A DNA stretch of 45,174 nt. Source: Chloroflexota bacterium. Lineage in GTDB: Bacteria; Chloroflexota; Dehalococcoidia; Lucifugimonadales; Lucifugimonadaceae. Below the pieces are notes generated by a model. It did no database searches and was not told the origin of the DNA. It was given only the letters and a program-made list of their open reading frames with translations. The first letter of the stretch is position 1; every line of letters starts with the position of its first letter. This document shows positions 35,935-45,121 of the stretch, one piece after another. Position numbers and translations under genes: made by a program. The stretch spans positions 1-45,174 of the forward strand of contig JADFLG010000006.1 in NCBI GenBank assembly GCA_022564545.1, written 5' to 3'.

Positions 35935-37017
35935 TCAGTTATTGGTCAGGCGCCAGTCGATGTTCAGTTCGCCGGTGATACTGCGAAACCAGTCGATTAC
36001 CTCCGGGTGATACGGAATGCCGTGCTCACGGCGCTCGACCTCCGCTTCCTGCTCCGGCAGTCCGGCATATACCACGCGCTCAGCACCCGGAACTGGCGGA
36101 CACTCGCGGATCTGCTTCATGTAGAGGTCCATGCCGTCCTTGAAACTCTCGAGATCGGTGAATGCTTCAATGTTGTACGCGATGAAGTGATGGGCTCCCG
36201 GACCCTGACGGTCCGGCCCCGCCCCGGTGGCTCCGAGAAGACCGCACATAATCTCGATCCACATGCCCAGGCTCGCGCCCTTGTGTGCTCCGTTCTCGTG
36301 TGAACCGCCGGTCGGAAGCATAAAATATTTGTCTGGCACCGGCCGCTCTTCGAGAATCGGCACTCCGTCGGGTTCGGTGATCCAACCCGGCAAAAGAGGG
36401 ACGCCAAGACGCTTTGCCAGGGCAATTTTGTTACCGGCCACCGAACTCATCGAAGCATCGAAAATGAACGGCGCCTCGTTGCGAGTCGGGATAGCGATTG
36501 CGATCGGATTCAGGCCGAACATCGGCTTTGCACCATCGACCGGGACCACATTCATCCCGCCGGCCGTCATTGCGATGCCGATCATGCCGTGTTCGAGCGC
36601 CATTGCCGCGTGATAGGCAGCCGCGCCAAAGTGTCGTCCGTTTTTGGCTGTGATAGTCCCAATGCCATAGACCTTCGCCCGTTCGATCGCCATATTCATG
36701 GCCATCGGGCCGACCACAAGACCGTGCCCACCGTCGCAATCCAGCGTCGCGGCCGCCGGCATTTCGCGGACGATCCTGGGTTTCGGGGTGGGGTTGATCC
36801 CACCATCCCCGAACTGCCTGACGTAACCGCGCAGCATGTTCGAGACACCGTGGGTGTCGATTCCCCTTATGTCTGCATATACGAGCACTTCCGCTGCCTT
36901 ATCGGCGTCACCGGCAGGCATGCCCATTTTCAGGAAAATGTCGACCACGGTCGCCTGCATATCTTCGGGCGTGACGTGGACCGCTATATCGCTCGGTACG
37001 TGAAACCGTTCCAGCAA
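35935..37017 (-). CDS. Ldh-family (malate/L-lactate type) dehydrogenase
   Basis: ADIRGIDTHGVSNMLRGYV, NGRHFGAAAYHAAMA, GLNPIAIAIPTRNEAPFIFDASMS. Confidence 0.87.
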   Translation of the reverse strand: MLERFHVPSDIAVHVTPEDMQATVVDIFLKMGMPAGDADKAAEVLVYADIRGIDTHGVSNMLRGYVRQFGDGGINPTPKPRIVREMPAAATLDCDGGHGLVVGPMAMNMAIERAKVYGIGTITAKNGRHFGAAAYHAAMALEHGMIGIAMTAGGMNVVPVDGAKPMFGLNPIAIAIPTRNEAPFIFDASMSSVAGNKIALAKRLGVPLLPGWITEPDGVPILEERPVPDKYFMLPTGGSHENGAHKGASLGMWIEIMCGLLGATGAGPDRQGPGAHHFIAYNIEAFTDLESFKDGMDLYMKQIRECPPVPGAERVVYAGLPEQEAEVERREHGIPYHPEVIDWFRSITGELNIDWRLTNN

Positions 37018-37295
37018 TTCCAGTTGCTCCTTCTATAACCTGCCCACCCCATTTCGACCGCGATATTGCACTGCGTTGAAATCAGCGGATGAACCCGTAA
37101 AACCGGCGGAGTATACGCCTGCTGTGTAGACGCTCACACACATCGCGTTTACATTGCTGGAAAATAGTCACAGATTGTCCGGAAACCCCGTTCGAGGGTT
37201 ACCGGGGACAGTCGACGGCAAAGCGGGAACTTCCCGAGTGCCAGAGCGACCAATACCCGTTTCAGTTTCAAATTCCCAGATGCGGAGAATTTCTT

Positions 37296-38411
37296 ATGCC
37301 CCAGGGCCTGACGACCGTATTCATTGAGCCTGGCAAACCGTTTGAATTGGAGACCCTTCCGACACCCGAAATCGAGCCCGGCGGAATACTGATAAAAAAC
37401 ACCGATGCCGCGATCTGCGGTTCCGACCTGCATGTCTGGCGCGGCGATGGTGACGGCCCGCCGGTATCGAAGCGCCGGGTGCTGGGTCATGAGTTCACCG
37501 GTGTGGTGCACTCACTTGGCAAGGGCATCGACACCGACTCGCTGCGCCGGCCTCTCAAAGAAGGCGACCGCGTCGCCTTTCCATTCTTCTTCCCCTGCCA
37601 CCATTGCTATCACTGTATCCGTGGCGAACACCACGCCTGCCGGTTCAGGACGCGCCGGAACATGGTGGGTCTCGACAAATACCCGTACTGCAACGGCGGC
37701 ATGGCCGAATACTTCTACCTTCAGCCGGGTCACTATGCCTACAAAGTCCCGGACGAGCTACCCAGCCAGGCGATTCCGGCGGTTAACTGCGCGCTGGCAC
37801 AGGTATTGTTCGGCCTCGAGCGAGTCGGCGTCGCTTTCGGCGACACTGTTGTTATCCAGGGTGCGGGCGGTCTGGGCATCTACGCGACTGCAGTCGCCGC
37901 TGATAAAGGTGCAAGCCAGGTCATCGTAATCGACGGTCAGCAGAACCGTCTTGACCGCGCAATGAAGTGTGGGGCAACCCAGACCATTTCCATGGCCGAG
38001 TTTCCGACTCCCGAATCACGCGTCGAGCGGGTACGTGAATTGACCGCTGGTATCGGCGCAGATGTCGTCGTGGAGGTCGTCGGAATCGCGGCGGCAACTT
38101 ATGAGGGCCTCGACATGGTCCGCATCAACGGCTCGTACCTCGACATCGGAAACATCGGCGGGGGCCGCCTCGACCTCCCGGCAGGCAAGATAATTGGCAA
38201 CCAGACGAAGTGGGTCGGCACGGTCCACTACAACCCGTGGGTCATAGAGGCGGCTCTGCAGTTCCTCGTGAAGACGAAGGACAGGTACCAGCTGATGGAC
38301 GTGATATCCGACACCTTTCCGCTCGAAAAGGTCAACGAGGCGTTCGAGTTCGCCGAGTGGCAGGGGAAGGACGCGGGAACAAAAGCACAACGTGTGGCCT
38401 TGAGTATGTAG
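37296..38411 (+). CDS. Zinc-binding alcohol dehydrogenase (MDR family)
   Basis: AAICGSDLHVWRG, GHEFTGVV, CHHCYHCIRGEHHAC zinc ligands, VVIQGAGGLGIYATAVA. Confidence 0.9.
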   Translation: MPQGLTTVFIEPGKPFELETLPTPEIEPGGILIKNTDAAICGSDLHVWRGDGDGPPVSKRRVLGHEFTGVVHSLGKGIDTDSLRRPLKEGDRVAFPFFFPCHHCYHCIRGEHHACRFRTRRNMVGLDKYPYCNGGMAEYFYLQPGHYAYKVPDELPSQAIPAVNCALAQVLFGLERVGVAFGDTVVIQGAGGLGIYATAVAADKGASQVIVIDGQQNRLDRAMKCGATQTISMAEFPTPESRVERVRELTAGIGADVVVEVVGIAAATYEGLDMVRINGSYLDIGNIGGGRLDLPAGKIIGNQTKWVGTVHYNPWVIEAALQFLVKTKDRYQLMDVISDTFPLEKVNEAFEFAEWQGKDAGTKAQRVALSM

Positions 38412-38528
38412 GCGCCGGGTGCGCGGGGGATGCGCCGCCGCAACGCCTCCCGGTGGAGGGACCCGGGGGGACGCGCGACACGCAACTGAAGCGTAACCGG
38501 CACGAATCAGCCAGCACCCACCGATCTC

Positions 38529-39314
38529 TCAGGAAACGTCGCCCGCGACCTTAAATTCTTCTCTCAGCTCGGCGAAAATCTCTCTGGTCTGAATCGTTCC
38601 GAGCGCCAGGGTGCTCGAAACATTCATCATCTGGTAACCCTCGCCAAGCCAGCGCCTGCAGTCCTCAACATCCCCAAACGTGGTCGAAAGATACTTGCCA
38701 GTGCCTTTTATGCGCCCGGCGACGTCGGACATGATGTTTTCGACCTTTGAGTTGTGAATATCGCCCGGCACACCCAGGGAAGCCGAAAGGTCGGTCGGTC
38801 CTACGAGCAGCACTTCGAAGCCCGGTACAGCCAGGATTTCATCGAGGTTTTCGTACGCCTCGACGCTTTCCATCTGAAGAATCAACAGGGTCTCGTCGTT
38901 GGCGTTGTCGATGATGTCCTGTCCTGTCAGGCCAAGATATCCGGCAAAGAACGGTGCGATCCCGCGCATGCCTGTCGGCGGGTATTTCGCCCAGCTCACG
39001 GCGTTTTTTACGTCCTCTGGCGTGTCGATCTGCGGCACCATAACCCCAACGGCCCCAACGTCGTAGGCCTTTTTGATGTCGCCAGGATTGTTGTAGGGCA
39101 CACGAATCACGGGTGCGCTGCCATTCTGGCGTCCCTGCACACATATCGTGCCAATAGACTCGGTGCCAGCGGGCGAGTGCTCCTGGTCGATCCAGACCCA
39201 GTCGCAGCCAGTCTGGTAGATCGTCTGCGCAACGAACGGCTCACGGGTAAACATCCCGGTTCCGAGAACCGGATTGCCAGAAGCTAACTTTTGTCGGACG
39301 TCACTCGGGTACAT
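38529..39314 (-). CDS. HpcH/HpaI aldolase (2-dehydro-3-deoxyglucarate aldolase-like)
   Basis: CDWVWIDQEHSP, AVGVMVPQIDTPEDVKNAV, GFEVLLVGPTDLSASLGVPG. Confidence 0.88.
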   Translation of the reverse strand: MYPSDVRQKLASGNPVLGTGMFTREPFVAQTIYQTGCDWVWIDQEHSPAGTESIGTICVQGRQNGSAPVIRVPYNNPGDIKKAYDVGAVGVMVPQIDTPEDVKNAVSWAKYPPTGMRGIAPFFAGYLGLTGQDIIDNANDETLLILQMESVEAYENLDEILAVPGFEVLLVGPTDLSASLGVPGDIHNSKVENIMSDVAGRIKGTGKYLSTTFGDVEDCRRWLGEGYQMMNVSSTLALGTIQTREIFAELREEFKVAGDVS

Positions 39315-39479
39315 CGTTATATGGGCCTGAAAACTAGTGGGTGATGGTATTGCCAGCCAGGGGGCAGCGGGTGCATCTTATATCCGGCAGACGGCGCGCG
39401 GGAAGTGCTGCGGCACATTTTTGTTCGAGCTACCCCGCCTGAGCTTTGAGTAGAAACCCGGCCAGTGAGTTTCGGCGAT

Positions 39480-40487
39480 TCACAGGTCCAGGTCTACTGC
39501 CTGACCCGTCGCAGCCGACCTGTACAGTGCCTCGATTACCGCCGTGTTTCGCAGGCCGTCTTCTGCGGGGAACTCCGGCTTCTTGCCCGTCAGCACACAC
39601 TCGGAGAACTCATCGAACTGGACGGTGAACCGGTTAGGGGCCGGGGTGGCGATCACCTGCTCGTCTCGACCGCTTCGACCGTCACCCTTCTTGATGATGA
39701 TCGGGCCTGAGTCGTCGAACATGCCCGGAATTTCGATTCGTCCTTCGGAACCGTCAATTGAAATCTGGGAGCGGAACGGCTGCTCCATGTTTGACGTAAC
39801 GTGGGCAATTGCGCCGTTGCCGAACTCCATGATCCCGGAGAACGTCGTGTCGATGCCCCAGTTGCCAGAGTCGTGTGACGCGCCACGCACCCGAACGGGT
39901 TCCGCCGACATTACGAACCTCGCTGCGTATACGGCGTAGCAGCCGGCGTCCCACATCGAACCGCCCACCAGCTCTTTTGAAAAACGAACATTGCCTTCGG
40001 GTTCTGCAATGTTGAAGCAGAGAGCGGCGTCAATGGTTTGCACGTTGCCAATCGCGCCTTCTGCAACGAGTTTGCGCGCCATGCGCAGGTGCGGACTCCA
40101 GCGGGGTGTGAAAGCCTCGACCAACACGACGTTGTTGGCGTTGGCGGCGTTGATCATTCGCCGACACTCTTCTGCCGATACGGCCAGCGGCTTTTCGCAA
40201 AGGATGTGCTTGCCGGCTTCAGCCGCCCTGATCGTCCATTCGCAGTGCATGCCGTTCGGAAGCGGGTTGATCACGGCGTCGATGTCGGGATCTGCGAGTT
40301 GTTCGTCATACGACCCGTACCACCGCTCGATGCCGTGCTTTTTCGCCGCCGCTTCGGCTTTCGCAGCACTCCGTGACGAGATCGAGACGATCTCGGAGTT
40401 TTTCGAATCGTATGAGGCTGGCAAATGGGCGTTAAGACCGATCTGCGCGGTTGAAATTAATCCGTAGCGAACGACGTCTCGTGCCAT
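39480..40487 (-). CDS. Gfo/Idh/MocA family oxidoreductase
   Basis: RYGLISTAQIGLNAHLPA, CEKPLAVSAEECRRMI, MWDAGCYAV; start trimmed to MARDVVRYG. Confidence 0.88.
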   Translation of the reverse strand: MARDVVRYGLISTAQIGLNAHLPASYDSKNSEIVSISSRSAAKAEAAAKKHGIERWYGSYDEQLADPDIDAVINPLPNGMHCEWTIRAAEAGKHILCEKPLAVSAEECRRMINAANANNVVLVEAFTPRWSPHLRMARKLVAEGAIGNVQTIDAALCFNIAEPEGNVRFSKELVGGSMWDAGCYAVYAARFVMSAEPVRVRGASHDSGNWGIDTTFSGIMEFGNGAIAHVTSNMEQPFRSQISIDGSEGRIEIPGMFDDSGPIIIKKGDGRSGRDEQVIATPAPNRFTVQFDEFSECVLTGKKPEFPAEDGLRNTAVIEALYRSAATGQAVDLDL

Positions 40488-40812
40488 GCGTTGTCTCCAG
40501 GAATCCGTGAATGCGAATCGGGAAGTGAATGATAATGCCAGCGACAGTTGGGCTGCCAGCGATTGCCTGGTTCCGCCGTTCAGTGTGCATAACCGGCTGC
40601 CTGAGCCATGGAACATGCCTGTCGGAGAAGATCAGGCCCACCGATTGCACCGCCAATCCCACCTTGCCCCACTCCCCCACTCTCTAATCTGAACTACAGG
40701 CGAATCGGCGAACCGATGCCCGGTATTCTCTGAATGGACCTGTTCACAGGCACTTGCCACTCAAATTCGCGCAGTGTGACAGCGTTCACGGGAAATTCAT
40801 TGGATAAGTAAC

Positions 40813-41013
40813 GTGATGAAGAATTACACAACCAACGCATGCAGAATTCCTGACGACGAGCTTCTGGAGTTCGGCCTGCACGGTGGCAGTACAGCGAACG
40901 AGTGCCAGAGATGCACGAGTTCGGTGTGTAAGGCACACACTGTCGTCATTCAGGATCTGTATGACCGTCAGGTATTGTGCGCTCACTGCAGCAAACTGGC
41001 CGTCAGCGTCTGA
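40813..41013 (+). CDS. Small Cys-rich, possible zinc-ribbon protein
   Basis: 66 aa: ECQRCTSSVCKAHTVVIQDLYDRQVLCAHCSKLAV, with CxxC, CxH and CxxC pattern; GTG/ATG start. Confidence 0.4.
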   Translation: MMKNYTTNACRIPDDELLEFGLHGGSTANECQRCTSSVCKAHTVVIQDLYDRQVLCAHCSKLAVSV

Positions 41014-41067
41014 AATCGGCCGTAGCAGTGCGGTTGGGCCTGCATTCCAGGGTCGCTGCGTCTTCCG

Positions 41068-41099
41068 GCATCTGGGCATCTGGGCATCTGGGCATCTGG
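41068..41099. repeat. 8-bp tandem repeat, 4 perfect copies
   Basis: (GCATCTGG)x4. Confidence 0.9.
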
Positions 41100-41145
41100 A
41101 AGATTTCCGGGGGCCGCGGCAGTCACCCGATGCGCAGGCCCCGCC

Positions 41146-41610
41146 CTACTCCCCATCCGGCAGCAGATACGAACGGCCGGAATCCACGGTGAACCGGCCT
41201 CGCAGCGCCGAGCGGCCCAGGATCATCCGGTAGCTCATGTTGTTTCGGTCGGTCAGCGTGAATTCGGCTTCCCAGATCTCTTGACCCAGATGCAGCTTCG
41301 TCTCGATTACGGGTCGGAGCTCACGCTGGCCGTTCGAACTGCGGACCCACCGGTGTTCTATGACTTTTGCGCTAATGCGCACCGAATCCCGCCGGCTCCG
41401 TCTGCGGGGATACAACTCAAACGTGATCCATTCACCGTCATCCTGCTGCGTGAAACGCGGACGGGATGCGTGAAGGGAAGACGTTTGAGCACCGGTGTCT
41501 ATCTTGGCCCGGATCCTGGACACCCCGAAATCGGGCAACGAAACACGCTCACGCCAGCCGATCGTCGTCTGTCCACGGCGCCTGCGCCTGGTGCGTCTGG
41601 GAGTGGGCAC
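41146..41610 (-). CDS. Retropepsin-like RimB/ATP-dependent zinc protease family protein
   Basis: RVSLPDFGVSRIRAKIDTGAQTSSLHA aspartic-protease-like DTGA; LTDRNNMSYRMILGRSAL; adjacent to rimK. Confidence 0.85.
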   Translation of the reverse strand: MPTPRRTRRRRRGQTTIGWRERVSLPDFGVSRIRAKIDTGAQTSSLHASRPRFTQQDDGEWITFELYPRRRSRRDSVRISAKVIEHRWVRSSNGQRELRPVIETKLHLGQEIWEAEFTLTDRNNMSYRMILGRSALRGRFTVDSGRSYLLPDGE

Positions 41611-42512
41611 TATGCCGATGCCATTCGGTGTGGGCGCAAGGTTGCCAGTTTCTTTTCGACGTGTTCGATCATCATCCCCGCCACGTCCACGCCGGAAGCC
41701 GCTTCAACTCCCTGCATTCCGGGAGACGAGTTCACTTCGAGGACGAGGGGACCCCTGTCGGACCGCAGAATATCGACACCTGCGAATTCGAGTCCGAGCG
41801 CCTTTGTTGCCATGCGGGCGGTCTTGCGCTCTGCAGCGGTGAGCTTCACATGGTGGGCCTCGCCGCCCTGGTGAAGGTTAGATCGAAACTCACCATCAAC
41901 CGACCTCCGCTCAACGGCCGCGACCACCCTGTTCCCGATAACAAGGCACCGGACGTCCGTTCCCCTGGACTCCTTGATGAATTCCTGGATAAGGATGTTT
42001 GCTTCCAGCTGCCGGAACGCATCTATCACCGACCGGGCCGCCGACTTCGATTCGACCAGCACCACGCCGACCCCCTGGGTGCCCTCAAGAAGCTTGATAA
42101 CGAGCGGGGGGCCGCCCACCGATTCGATCAGTCCGTCGATGTCCTGCGTTGCGTAAGCAAAGCCCGTGCGGGGCATTCCAACATCGGTCCTCGACAATAT
42201 CTGAAGCGACCGGAGCTTGTCGCGGGACCGGCTGATCGCCTGTGATTCGTTGACGGTGAATACGCCCATCATTTCGAACTGTCGAACGACTGCGGTCCCG
42301 TAAAAGGTCCGCACCGGCGCGATTCGGGCCACGACCGCGTCGAATTCCAGCGACTCGCCACGGTAGATTACCTGCGGGTTGTGCGACGTGATGTCCATGT
42401 AGCAGCGCAGGTAGTCGACTACCCGGACTTCATGGCCGCGCAGTTCAGCGGCCTCGACCAGGCGGCGGGTCGAGTACAGGTTCGGGGCGCGGGAGAGGAT
42501 TCCGAGTTTCAT
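41610..42512 (-). CDS. rimK: RimK-family ATP-grasp glutamate ligase
   Basis: [63 protein letters not shown]. Confidence 0.92.
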   Translation of the reverse strand: MKLGILSRAPNLYSTRRLVEAAELRGHEVRVVDYLRCYMDITSHNPQVIYRGESLEFDAVVARIAPVRTFYGTAVVRQFEMMGVFTVNESQAISRSRDKLRSLQILSRTDVGMPRTGFAYATQDIDGLIESVGGPPLVIKLLEGTQGVGVVLVESKSAARSVIDAFRQLEANILIQEFIKESRGTDVRCLVIGNRVVAAVERRSVDGEFRSNLHQGGEAHHVKLTAAERKTARMATKALGLEFAGVDILRSDRGPLVLEVNSSPGMQGVEAASGVDVAGMMIEHVEKKLATLRPHRMASA

Positions 42513-42562
42513 TTCAGGTTAGAAGGGGTCCGAAGTGCGAATACGTCCTTGATTCGGATGCA

Positions 42563-43171
42563 TCAGGACGGCTGGCGCACCATTGCCCAGACGTGGAGTC
42601 GATCGTCGACGTCAAACTCCTCGGCGACCTCGAATCCTCTCTTCTGATAGTAATCGACGTTGCTCTGTGTCATCGTTTCCAGATATACCGGTAGACCCGC
42701 CTGTTGGGCCTTTGCTGCGCCAACCTCGATTGCGGCCGAGCCGATGCCGTTGCTCTGCTGCCCGGGATCCACCCCGAGTAGCAGCAAATACCAGTGATCG
42801 CCCTTCACAACCCTCTTGTGGACTTTAGCAGTCGCGCTGTCGAGTTTGTTGAAGCGGGAAAATCCCCCAAAACCGAGTCTGAAAGGCATTTGCCAGAGTC
42901 CAATCCGCAGGATGCGCATGGTCGACATCGTCGTGTTGCCCGGCGTTAACCAGGCACCCCCGCCCGCCAGGCTTTCATCGGTGTAGACCTCTCCCCACCT
43001 TTCGCAATACGCGATCGCCCGGGTAAGGAACCAGTTGCCGGTTTTGAGCCGCTTCTCCTCGTCCGGCTCGATGTACTGCATCAGCGGGTCAGTGAAAAAG
43101 GCCCTGGACATCGACCGGCCAAACCGGTCCAGTTCGCCCGGTCGGAGAGGTCGAACGGTAGGCGTATTCAT
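42563..43171 (-). CDS. GNAT-family N-acetyltransferase
   Basis: LLLLGVDPGQQSNGIGSAAIEVGAAKAQQAGLPVYLETMTQSNVDYYQKRGFEV. Confidence 0.88.
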   Translation of the reverse strand: MNTPTVRPLRPGELDRFGRSMSRAFFTDPLMQYIEPDEEKRLKTGNWFLTRAIAYCERWGEVYTDESLAGGGAWLTPGNTTMSTMRILRIGLWQMPFRLGFGGFSRFNKLDSATAKVHKRVVKGDHWYLLLLGVDPGQQSNGIGSAAIEVGAAKAQQAGLPVYLETMTQSNVDYYQKRGFEVAEEFDVDDRLHVWAMVRQPS

Positions 43172-43227
43172 TTCAGTCCTCCATGTTCCGGCAATGGGTT
43201 GCCGGCCGGTATCGTACGTCACCTGCC

Positions 43228-43899
43228 TCACTTCAAAGCACGAGCCTCGGTCCGCGAGCGGTCGGCGTCCGTCAGAAATGGCTCGATCTTGCGGACGAAC
43301 TCGGCCATCGTATCGGTCATCGACCCGCTGTTCTCGACGGCGATCTTATGTTTGAGCAGCGACCAGTCAACGAGTTCCGCGAAGCGCGTTTTTACACGGT
43401 CGATGTCACCTTCAGAAATCACCATGTTCTCGTGCGGGTCGTCGTGCATTCGCTGTCTGATCACATCGTTGTCCGCAGTGATATGGACCAGGACTGTGGC
43501 GTCTGTGAAACGCAGAATCGTGCGCTCCCACTGGTGCATGACGACCTCGCGGTCGAGGCGGTGGTCCTTCCCGCCGTAACCGAAGTACATCGGCCCGTAG
43601 ACCGCGTCCTCAATGTGCGCTCCGATCATCATGCTGTCGGGGTTGTCGAAGCCGTTCGCCTGAACGTGGTAGTAGAGACTGTGACGCTGGTGCATCTCCT
43701 TGAACTTGGGAGTTGCCTGCAGGAGCCAGGCCTGTTCCTCTGGCGTCGAATCGTCGGGGTGACCGGAGGTGTGCGGGATTTTCCAGTGGTCGTGTATCAA
43801 CGAGAACCGGGCACCCATCGTGGAATCCATCCAGTCGTCGATGGCGTTGGCAAGAGTCGTGGTGCCGACATATTCGCAGCCGACCAGTATTAGTCGCAT
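43228..43899 (-). CDS. P-loop-like nucleotide kinase/ATPase with atypical Walker A
   Basis: MRLILVGCEYVGTTTLANAID; VLVHITADNDVIRQRMHDDPHENMVISEGDIDRVKTRF kinase-like lid/helix. Confidence 0.6.
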   Translation of the reverse strand: MRLILVGCEYVGTTTLANAIDDWMDSTMGARFSLIHDHWKIPHTSGHPDDSTPEEQAWLLQATPKFKEMHQRHSLYYHVQANGFDNPDSMMIGAHIEDAVYGPMYFGYGGKDHRLDREVVMHQWERTILRFTDATVLVHITADNDVIRQRMHDDPHENMVISEGDIDRVKTRFAELVDWSLLKHKIAVENSGSMTDTMAEFVRKIEPFLTDADRSRTEARALK

Positions 43900-44070
43900 A
43901 CATTTCCCTTCGAACTCAGCGGATCAATATTCAATCGCATTTGCCCTGCCCGACGCGGCCGCTGGCCAACACGGATAATCTGCAATCAAGCCGATGATCT
44001 TGAGCACTGGCATCTTACTCTGACATCCGGCCGTTGCTGAGGACGCTCGAACTAATTCCCAAACGACACC

Positions 44071-44102
44071 AAAAAGACCCCTCCGGCGACGGAAGGGTCT
44101 TT
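44071..44102 (-). terminator. Intrinsic terminator downstream of the tRNA-Arg 3' fragment
   Basis: Minus strand AAAGACCCTTCCGTCGCCGGAGGGGTCTTTTT: GC-rich stem followed by T-run. Confidence 0.8.
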
Positions 44103-44118
44103 CAGTTTGCGTTGAGAT

Positions 44119-44163
44119 TGGCACGCCCGGAGGGAATCGAACCCCCGACCCTCTGGTTCGAAG
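44119..44163 (-). tRNA. tRNA-Arg(TCG) 3' half only (pseudo-tRNA / attachment-site scar)
   Basis: Minus strand CTTCGAACCAGAGGGTCGGGGGTTCGATTCCCTCCGGGCGTGCCA: anticodon loop, 3' anticodon stem, T-arm, 3' acceptor and CCA; the sequence preceding the loop (CCGCTAA) cannot pair, no D-arm or 5' acceptor nearby. Confidence 0.75.
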
Positions 44164-44355
44164 TTAGCGGCACATCGTGCGGAGCATTACGGTCAGTTGC
44201 GTCGATTCATGCCTGAATAGGCTCATATTGAGTTCAAACGGCAGGATATTCGGCGGAATCTGTTTTTCTGGATTTTGAAAACTTTTTGAGCAATCGTCCC
44301 AAATTCACCCCAAATCCAAGGGCTCCTCACCTGTCAACAATCCCTCTGGGAACAA

Positions 44356-44796
44356 CTAGGCCAGCGTCGCCTCGACGCTGAGCGTCACGTTGCCCGTCAT
44401 CATCTGCGAGATGGGACAGCCGTCCTTGGCTGCCTGGGCCGCGGACTGGAAGCCGGCGGCGTCGAGGCCGGGGACTGTCCCCAAGACCTTGAGCGCACTG
44501 GAAACGACCCTCCAATTGCCGTCCACCTGCTCGAAGGTGACGGTGGCGTCGACCTCCAGCTTGGTTGGGGGCGTGCCTCCGTCGCCGAGGCCCGCCGAGA
44601 GGGCCATGGAGAAGCAGCTAGCGTGTGCGGCCGCCACGAGCTCTTCAGGGCTGGTCGAGCCTCCGGGCTCCTCCGTCCTCGCCTTCCAGGACACGGAGAG
44701 GTCGTTGAACGCCTTGGACGTCGTCGCGCTGACTACGCCGTTGCCTGCGAGAAGGTCGCCGTTCCAAACGGCATGTGCTGATCGGGTTGCTGCCAT
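44356..44796 (-). CDS. OsmC/Ohr-family protein
   Basis: TSPEELVAAAHASCFSMALSAGL and DAAGFQSAAQAAKDGCPISQMM: the two conserved OsmC Cys regions. Confidence 0.9.
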   Translation of the reverse strand: MAATRSAHAVWNGDLLAGNGVVSATTSKAFNDLSVSWKARTEEPGGSTSPEELVAAAHASCFSMALSAGLGDGGTPPTKLEVDATVTFEQVDGNWRVVSSALKVLGTVPGLDAAGFQSAAQAAKDGCPISQMMTGNVTLSVEATLA

Positions 44797-44860
44797 GGGA
44801 TTCTCCTAGTGTTGCGGGCTGGGTGCATGGGCCGACGGTCCGGTGGAAGTATAGAAGCCG

Positions 44861-45121
44861 CTAAGCGGGCGGTAGAGCTTTGACCATTGTGACCCGATCA
44901 GCACGTTCTTTCGGATACTGAGTCGGCCAGGCGATCATCGATCCGGCCTGAAATTGTCGAATAACCCCAACTTTTTCGACACTTTGGCGATTACTCGATC
45001 GGTACATCAGCAGCGCACGGCTGCCAGTCCACTTCATCCCGGCATATTTCTGCATGTCATCCGTACAGAGCTTCCGGAACATAGTCCGGAAGCTAAGAAC
45101 GATTTGCCTAAACGTGGTCAT
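44861..45121 (-). CDS. Hypothetical small protein
   Basis: 86-aa ORF; weak coding support; contains a perfect 10-bp inverted repeat. Confidence 0.3.
   Translation of the reverse strand: MTTFRQIVLSFRTMFRKLCTDDMQKYAGMKWTGSRALLMYRSSNRQSVEKVGVIRQFQAGSMIAWPTQYPKERADRVTMVKALPPA

Noticed and set aside
43183-43893. 236-aa plus-strand ORF
   Set aside because: Antisense shadow of the P-loop protein gene.
44034-44216. ORF containing ARPEGIEPPTLWFEV
   Set aside because: Spurious translation of the tRNA-Arg 3' fragment on the opposite strand.
44163-44356. Group I intron interrupting tRNA-Arg at the anticodon loop
   Set aside because: No 5' tRNA half found in the following few hundred bases before the OsmC gene.
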